From NCBI GenBank assembly GCA_017510875.1, contig JAFWLX010000166.1:1-17433 (forward strand): a stretch of DNA of 17,433 nt, given 5' to 3'. Shown here piece by piece: positions 13,215-17,433 of the stretch (positions are counted from its first letter, which is position 1; every line of letters starts with the position of its first letter). Both the position numbers and the translations under genes were made by a program. The notes beneath the pieces were generated by a model. The model made no database searches and was not told the origin of the DNA. It saw only the letters and a list, made by a program, of their open reading frames with translations. This stretch comes from Atopobiaceae bacterium. GTDB lineage: Bacteria; Actinomycetota; Coriobacteriia; Coriobacteriales; Atopobiaceae.

Positions 13215-14645
13215 ATGAACAGCAATGACGACCCGACCATTGTCCAGCCCGAGGAACCGAGCGCTCAAACCAACACAGAAGACGTCACTGACGAGTTTGA
13301 GACGGCAGATAAGACTGAGAAGACGCAGGCAAGTGGCCCGGAGGAAGCTGCCGAAGAAGACGTCACCTACGAAGACGTCCTCATCGACGACGTTGCAGTC
13401 CCGGCAGATATTCCACTTGGCGATGACGAGGCGCTTGCCTACAGGCTGCTTAAGCGCACGGCATCGCTGAAGGGCGTCGCCATCAACCGCGAGGCGTTTC
13501 TTCGCTCGGAGTTGAGCGCGACGCAAATGCCCCAGAAGGTGGAGTCAGCCATCTCTTCCTCTCCGCACGAGGCTGGTATCTCGTCTGAGGTATGCGACAA
13601 GCTCGCTGACGCCGCCATTGTTCTTGAGTCGAGCAAGGTGGCAGGATTGTCTGCCCTTGCCGGCATTCCAGGGGGTCTTGCCGTTCTAGGCACCATTCCC
13701 GCTGACATCATGCAGTATTGCGCTCACTCGTTGCGCATGGCTCAAAAGCTGGCATACCTGTACGGCTGGGAATCGATGGCACTTGACGAGGGAGATGTGG
13801 ATGAAAGCACCCTCTACCAGCTGATTCTGCTCATCGGCGTCATGATGAACGTTGAGGGCACAAGCGTCGCCCTTGCCCGCATGTCCCCTGACATCGCAAG
13901 CCTTGGCTTTGCCGAGACCTTGCGCCAGCTAAAAGCCCAGGACGAGATGTGGTACGTGCCCATAAAGAAGACGCTGTCTGCGATGGGCAGCAAGGTCACA
14001 AAGGGTACGTTTGTAGAAGCGATCATGCACGGCGTTCCCATGCTGTCTGGGCTGGTGTCAGGCAGCGTGACCTTTGTCACCTTCCGCTTTGGTGCGGTTG
14101 CGCTCAAGAAGCTCTTGCGCGAGCTGCCGCAGGCCACAGGCGTCGTGAGGGAGGCAGGAGAGATGCAAGAGCTGGCAGAGCAGCTTGAGGCGCAGGCCAA
14201 GACTGCCTACGACGACGCGCTGCAAGAGACCATAGAAGTCGCTGGCGAGAAGGTGGGGATCTTTGCTGCCCAGGCAAGCGATGTGGCCGGCGATTACACC
14301 GACCGCGCTGGCGAGATGGCCGCAGTGTTTGCCGAGCAGGCAGGAGCGGTTGCCAGCAGCCTTGCGGACAAAGCCGCAGAGTATGCCTCTGATGCCCGCG
14401 ACAAGGCGGGTGAGGCCGCAAAGGCCGCAGCCATTGGTTTCATTCGCGGGCTGGGAACGCGCAAGAAGGAAAAGCGCCGCCAGAAGAAACAGGAAGCCAA
14501 GGGCACCGGAGCACAGGCCAGCGCGCAGGCAGGCAGCGCAAGCGACATTGCTTTTGAGCTGCGCACGCTCAAAGGGCTCATGGACGACGGTATTATCACT
14601 CAAGAGGAGTTTGACGCCAAGAAGAAGCAGCTTCTAGGCCTATAG
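13215..14645 (+). CDS. EcsC-like protein with C-terminal SHOCT domain, function unknown
   Basis: This 476-residue protein has four visible parts. Residues 1-70 are very acidic and look disordered. Residues about 120-305 resemble the EcsC family (ALAGIPGGLAVLGTIPADI, then HSLRMAQKLAYLYGW, and a Gly/hydrophobic stretch at 273-297 that could insert in a membrane). Residues about 316-410 are Ala-rich with repeated charged positions (AGEMAAVFAEQAGAVA, DKAAEYASDARDKAGEAA), suggesting an amphipathic or coiled helix, followed by a basic patch (RKKEKRRQKK). Residues 447-476 match a SHOCT domain (LKGLMDDGIITQEEFDAKKKQLL). There is no signal peptide. The ATG at 13215 is fixed by AAAGGAG; an in-frame ATG at 13143 lacks support. 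The gene is inverted between the radical SAM pair and rplU. A membrane-associated role is only a guess. Confidence 0.85.
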   Translation: MNSNDDPTIVQPEEPSAQTNTEDVTDEFETADKTEKTQASGPEEAAEEDVTYEDVLIDDVAVPADIPLGDDEALAYRLLKRTASLKGVAINREAFLRSELSATQMPQKVESAISSSPHEAGISSEVCDKLADAAIVLESSKVAGLSALAGIPGGLAVLGTIPADIMQYCAHSLRMAQKLAYLYGWESMALDEGDVDESTLYQLILLIGVMMNVEGTSVALARMSPDIASLGFAETLRQLKAQDEMWYVPIKKTLSAMGSKVTKGTFVEAIMHGVPMLSGLVSGSVTFVTFRFGAVALKKLLRELPQATGVVREAGEMQELAEQLEAQAKTAYDDALQETIEVAGEKVGIFAAQASDVAGDYTDRAGEMAAVFAEQAGAVASSLADKAAEYASDARDKAGEAAKAAAIGFIRGLGTRKKEKRRQKKQEAKGTGAQASAQAGSASDIAFELRTLKGLMDDGIITQEEFDAKKKQLLGL

Positions 14646-14649
14646 CTCA

Positions 14650-14745
14650 AACGTGGATTGGGGGACCGTCGTTTTTCCACGTTGTAGCAAGGGACCTCAT
14701 CCCACAGCATAATGTGGAAAAAGAGACAGTCCCCCAATCCACGTT
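14650..14745. repeat. Long imperfect palindrome (hairpin element B), REP/MITE-like
   Basis: The outer arms are exact inverted copies over 17 bases (AACGTGGATTGGGGGAC at 14650-14666 with its complement at 14729-14745). After a small asymmetric internal loop, inner arms TTTTTCCAC (14672-14680) and GTGGAAAAA (14714-14722) pair. The stem can extend a few more pairs with G-U. The loop is about 33 bases and contains a tiny GGGA/TCCC hairpin. It begins five bases after the EcsC-like gene's stop and lies at a convergent gene junction. No U-tract follows on either strand. A REP or non-autonomous mobile element that doubles as a bidirectional transcript end is an inference. Confidence 0.85.
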
Positions 14746-14760
14746 ACTAAATAGCGTTGG

Positions 14761-14781
14761 GACGGTCCCCCAATCCATGTT
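14761..14781. repeat. Extra half-copy of the element B arm
   Basis: This 21-base segment (GACGGTCCCCCAATCC followed by ATGTT) repeats the right arm of element B in direct orientation with two base differences. It matches the inverse of the left arm at 14650-14670 with one difference. So the left arm can pair with either right-hand copy. It ends 20 bases before the DUF2344 stop. Confidence 0.8.
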
Positions 14782-14801
14782 AAAGAGCGCCACCACAACG
14801 T

Positions 14802-15560
14802 TTAGACGAGCAAGCTCTCGGCCAAGGGATCCAAGCGGCTGCCATCGGGCTGCTCGTGCCATTGGGCGCACCGTTCAACCCGCAGAGAGGCAAGGGCCGC
14901 GTCTGCAAGCGAAGGACAGCCAAACGCGGCATCAAGCAGCACGGCAGGGCGCAACGCCCCCAGGTTTGACGAGCGGGTCTGCAAGTCCATCTGGATGGCC
15001 TTTTCTCTACGTCCATCCGTCACGTCCTGCAAACCCCAAGACACCAGCGTGTCATCCAGGCCAATGGTGCGAGGCTTGTCCCCTCGCATGAAGTTGATGG
15101 AGCCCTGCTCACGCAGATTGCGCAACGCCAAATCTAGGCCTTGGGCACAGAAGGCATCCCCTGTTCCATAGAGCGTTATATGCCAGTCCGAGCGCGTAAG
15201 CCAAGCTTCCAGTGCCGGAAGCCGTCCCTGCACGTAGGCTGCCTCGCAGGGAGCCAAGGCAGTGGGCGTTGAGGCCACAAGGCGCTCGAGCGCCCAAGCG
15301 CTGTCAATGCGCTCGGTAAGGTAGATGTCGTAGTACTCGCCGCATGAGGCGGCTCCCACAGGAAGTGCCTGCGAGAACTGAATGCGCATGCGCTTGGCAA
15401 AGCCGTTGCCCACGGAGAAGGGCAGGTCGGCGCGCCTGATAGAGCGCATGATGGTATTGAGCAGCTCTATATGCCCCAGGTGCGCAAGCCTTCCATCCTT
15501 ACCAAAGCGCACGCGCAGTCTGTTGAGGTCGGGACGTCCCGGCACACGTTTACCCGGCAT
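14802..15560 (-). CDS. DUF2344 / TIGR03936 radical SAM-linked protein
   Basis: This family is nearly always encoded beside, or fused to, a TIGR03960-type radical SAM protein; its reaction is unknown. The 252-residue product opens RLRVRFGKDGRLAHLGHIEL and continues LPFSVGNGFAKRMRIQFSQA then LPVGAASCGEYYDIYL, which are the family's conserved first strands and loops. The C-terminal half (after about residue 140) is poorly conserved. The start chosen is ATG at 15558-15560 because GGTGATC (15564-15570), complementary to the 16S tail, lies three bases upstream; a GTG at 15569 is the alternative. It overlaps the radical SAM gene by 11 bases, so the two are translated together. Hairpin element B and its half-copy follow it. 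Confidence 0.9.
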   Translation of the reverse strand: MPGKRVPGRPDLNRLRVRFGKDGRLAHLGHIELLNTIMRSIRRADLPFSVGNGFAKRMRIQFSQALPVGAASCGEYYDIYLTERIDSAWALERLVASTPTALAPCEAAYVQGRLPALEAWLTRSDWHITLYGTGDAFCAQGLDLALRNLREQGSINFMRGDKPRTIGLDDTLVSWGLQDVTDGRREKAIQMDLQTRSSNLGALRPAVLLDAAFGCPSLADAALASLRVERCAQWHEQPDGSRLDPLAESLLV

Positions 15561-17430
15561 GGCGATCACCCGCTATGACGTTGCTCACTCCCAGCGTGGG
15601 GCACACACCACAGCCCACACAGCTTGTCATGGTGCAGTCAGCCGTAGTCACGCCATCCATGGCCTTGTGCCACTCGCGCTGCAGGTATCCCTTGGACACC
15701 CCCGGCGAGCTATGATCCCAAGGGAGGCGCGCGTCAAGCGCGAAGCTTTCCGCCGCCACCTCCTCAAGGTCATAACCACAGCTACGCCCTGCTTCCAGCC
15801 AGTTCTCATATGAGAACTGGTCGGTCCAGGCATCAAAACGGCAGCCACGACGCCAGGCCTCCAAGACCACCTTAAAGCCCGCACGCCCCATCTTTGAGAG
15901 CGCCCCCTCGATGACCGACACATCAGAGTCGTGGTACGAGATGCGGATGTCGTGATCTTTGGCCGACTGCAAAAGCAGTTGCTGTCGCCTGCGCACCTCG
16001 TCGCGCTGAAGCTGTCCTGCCCACTGGAAAGGCGTATAACACTTGGGCACAAACACGGCCACGGAGATTGACACGCTCACGCCACCCTTGCCTTTGCGCG
16101 GACGACCACAGACTTCCCTTCCAATCTCGAGTACACGATGTGCGGCAGCGGTAATGGCCACAATATCCTCGTCGGTCTCGGTAGGAAGGCCCATCATGTA
16201 ATACAGCTTCATGCGACGCCATCCGTGCTCAAAGGCATTGCGCGCCGCACGCTCAAGATCCTCGTCAGTCACGTTCTTGTTGATGACGTCGCGAAGCCTC
16301 TGGGTTCCCGCCTCGGGAGCAAAGGTGAGTCCACCCTTACGTGAGCCCGAAACTGCCGCGGCCATGTCAACGCCAAATGAATCCAAGCGCTGGGAGGGTA
16401 TTGAGACCCTCACGCCCAGCTTGCCCGTCTGTTCCTCAAGAATGCGCAGAATATGCTCGCACTGCGAGTGATCGGTGGTAGAGAGCGACGAAAGCGAGCA
16501 CTCGTCGTAGCCCGTATAGGACAAGCCTTCCATCACGGCACTGGTCACCTGCTCGTACGGTCGCTCGCGCACGGGGCGATAGGTCATGCCAGCCTGGCAG
16601 AAGCGACATCCTCGCGCACATCCCCTCAGCACCTCGATGGCAAAGCGATCCTGTACGATGCCCATATAGGGCACAATCTTCTGTGCCACCGGCTCGGTTG
16701 CGGCCAGGTTGGGAATGCAGCGCTTGTACACCACCTCTGGCGCACCGGTTCCCTGGCGCGGTACGGCATAGCCCCACCTCGTGGAGCTGTCGTCAACAAC
16801 CACATCGTAGAGCGAGGGCACATAGACGCCCTGAACCCGCGAGAGCTCCAAAAGAATCTGGGCACGGGAGAGCCCCTGCTCACGCCCGTCGCGCACGCAG
16901 CGCGCAACGTCAACGATCTCTTGCTCGCCATCGCCCAAAAGCACGGCATCGAAGATGGGCACCAGCGGCTCGCAGTTCCAGGCTGAAGGACCCCCTGCTA
17001 TTACGATGGGGTCATCTTCGTCACGCTCGTCTGCACGTATGGCAATGCCCGCCAAGTCAAGCGTCTCTATGACATTGGTGGCTACCAGCTCGTGCGCTAG
17101 GGTAAAGCCCACAATGTCAAAGGAGGCCACCGGCGAGGAGGTCTCAAGCGAAAGCAGCGGCACTCCCCTTTTGCGCATGAGCTCGGACATATCGACCCAC
17201 GGAAGGTAGGCGCGTTCGCACGATATGCCCTCGGCACGGTTGAGCTCGTTGTACAAGATGGCTATGCCCAAATTGGGTTGCCCCACCTCATAGGTGTCGG
17301 CATAGATCATGCACACATGAAACGGGCCCTCTTGGCTCTCGATGGCACCCCATTCGTGGTTGAGGTAGCGAGCAGGATGGGTAACCTTGCCAAGCAGCGG
17401 CTCTATGTCGGCAAACCGGTCCTCGCGCAT
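15550..17430 (-). CDS. TIGR03960-family radical SAM protein with N-terminal B12-binding-like region
   Basis: This radical SAM enzyme is of unknown substrate. The 626-residue product opens FADIEPLLGKVTHPARYLNH, which resembles the family N-terminus, followed by a Rossmann-like region (VGFTLAHELVATNVIETLDL, IVIAGGPSAWNCEP, LLGDGEQEIVD) comparable to the B12-binding domain. The [4Fe-4S] cluster motif is CxxxCxxC at C271, C275 and C278 (RGCARGCRFCQAG). TIM-barrel motifs such as LTFAPEAGTQRLRDVINK and MKLYYMMGLPTETDED follow. A C-terminal cysteine cluster (C599, C604, C607, C610, CxxxxCxxCxxC) may hold a second cluster. The ATG at 17428-17430 is almost at the window edge, so the true start could lie slightly upstream. 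It is paired with DUF2344. Confidence 0.92.
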   Translation of the reverse strand: MREDRFADIEPLLGKVTHPARYLNHEWGAIESQEGPFHVCMIYADTYEVGQPNLGIAILYNELNRAEGISCERAYLPWVDMSELMRKRGVPLLSLETSSPVASFDIVGFTLAHELVATNVIETLDLAGIAIRADERDEDDPIVIAGGPSAWNCEPLVPIFDAVLLGDGEQEIVDVARCVRDGREQGLSRAQILLELSRVQGVYVPSLYDVVVDDSSTRWGYAVPRQGTGAPEVVYKRCIPNLAATEPVAQKIVPYMGIVQDRFAIEVLRGCARGCRFCQAGMTYRPVRERPYEQVTSAVMEGLSYTGYDECSLSSLSTTDHSQCEHILRILEEQTGKLGVRVSIPSQRLDSFGVDMAAAVSGSRKGGLTFAPEAGTQRLRDVINKNVTDEDLERAARNAFEHGWRRMKLYYMMGLPTETDEDIVAITAAAHRVLEIGREVCGRPRKGKGGVSVSISVAVFVPKCYTPFQWAGQLQRDEVRRRQQLLLQSAKDHDIRISYHDSDVSVIEGALSKMGRAGFKVVLEAWRRGCRFDAWTDQFSYENWLEAGRSCGYDLEEVAAESFALDARLPWDHSSPGVSKGYLQREWHKAMDGVTTADCTMTSCVGCGVCPTLGVSNVIAGDRHAG

Positions 17431-17433
17431 GGC

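Noticed and set aside
1..17433. CRISPR arrays, tRNA/rRNA genes, insertion sequences, prophage or defence systems
   Set aside because: No regularly spaced repeats, no tRNA-like cloverleaf, and no transposase, integrase, nuclease or toxin motifs were seen; nearly all sequence is accounted for by housekeeping genes.

Overview
The window looks like core chromosome of a high-GC Gram-positive bacterium, most likely a Coriobacteriia member of the Olsenella/Atopobium/Collinsella type. This rests on the high GC content, frequent GTG and TTG starts on Shine-Dalgarno (SD) sites, an L27 with no cleavable leader, a two-subunit glycyl-tRNA synthetase, and the pairing of a TIGR03960-type radical SAM protein with a DUF2344 partner near rplU-rpmA-obgE. 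The taxonomic call is inference; there is no 16S gene or other marker here.

Most genes lie on the minus strand. Read in their own direction they are: radical SAM protein and DUF2344 partner (17430-14802); rplU, rpmA, an intrinsic terminator, then obgE-proB-nadD-yqeK-rsfS (12932-7841); and rpsP-khpA-rimM-trmD-lepB-glyQ-glyS (4244-1, glyS cut by the window edge). Spacing is tight, with stop/start overlaps at rimM/trmD, nadD/yqeK and radical SAM/DUF2344, and gaps of 0-39 bases through the rpsP-to-glyS run. The theme is ribosome assembly and translation (S16, L21, L27, RimM, ObgE, RsfS, KhpA, TrmD, GlyRS), with NAD synthesis, proline synthesis and protein export mixed in.

Two plus-strand islands interrupt this backbone. 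The first (4445-7690) is an OmpR-type response regulator, a HAMP-less histidine kinase and DNA polymerase IV (dinB), closely spaced and probably one transcript. The second (13215-14645) is a single protein with an acidic N-terminus, an EcsC-like core, an Ala-rich helical stretch and a C-terminal SHOCT domain. Each island starts divergently from a ribosomal-protein operon. Each ends tail-to-tail with a minus-strand gene, and at both convergent junctions lies a long GC-rich hairpin (7722-7806 and 14650-14745, the second with an extra half-copy at 14761-14781). These hairpins share architecture and a related 12-mer, and look like REP or MITE-type palindromic elements that may also end transcription from both sides.

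I found no CRISPR array, tRNA or rRNA gene, transposase, prophage gene or recognisable defence system. The most interesting items are the paired palindromic elements, the two-component system linked to dinB, the EcsC/SHOCT protein, the radical SAM pair of unknown function, and the absence of proA between proB and nadD.
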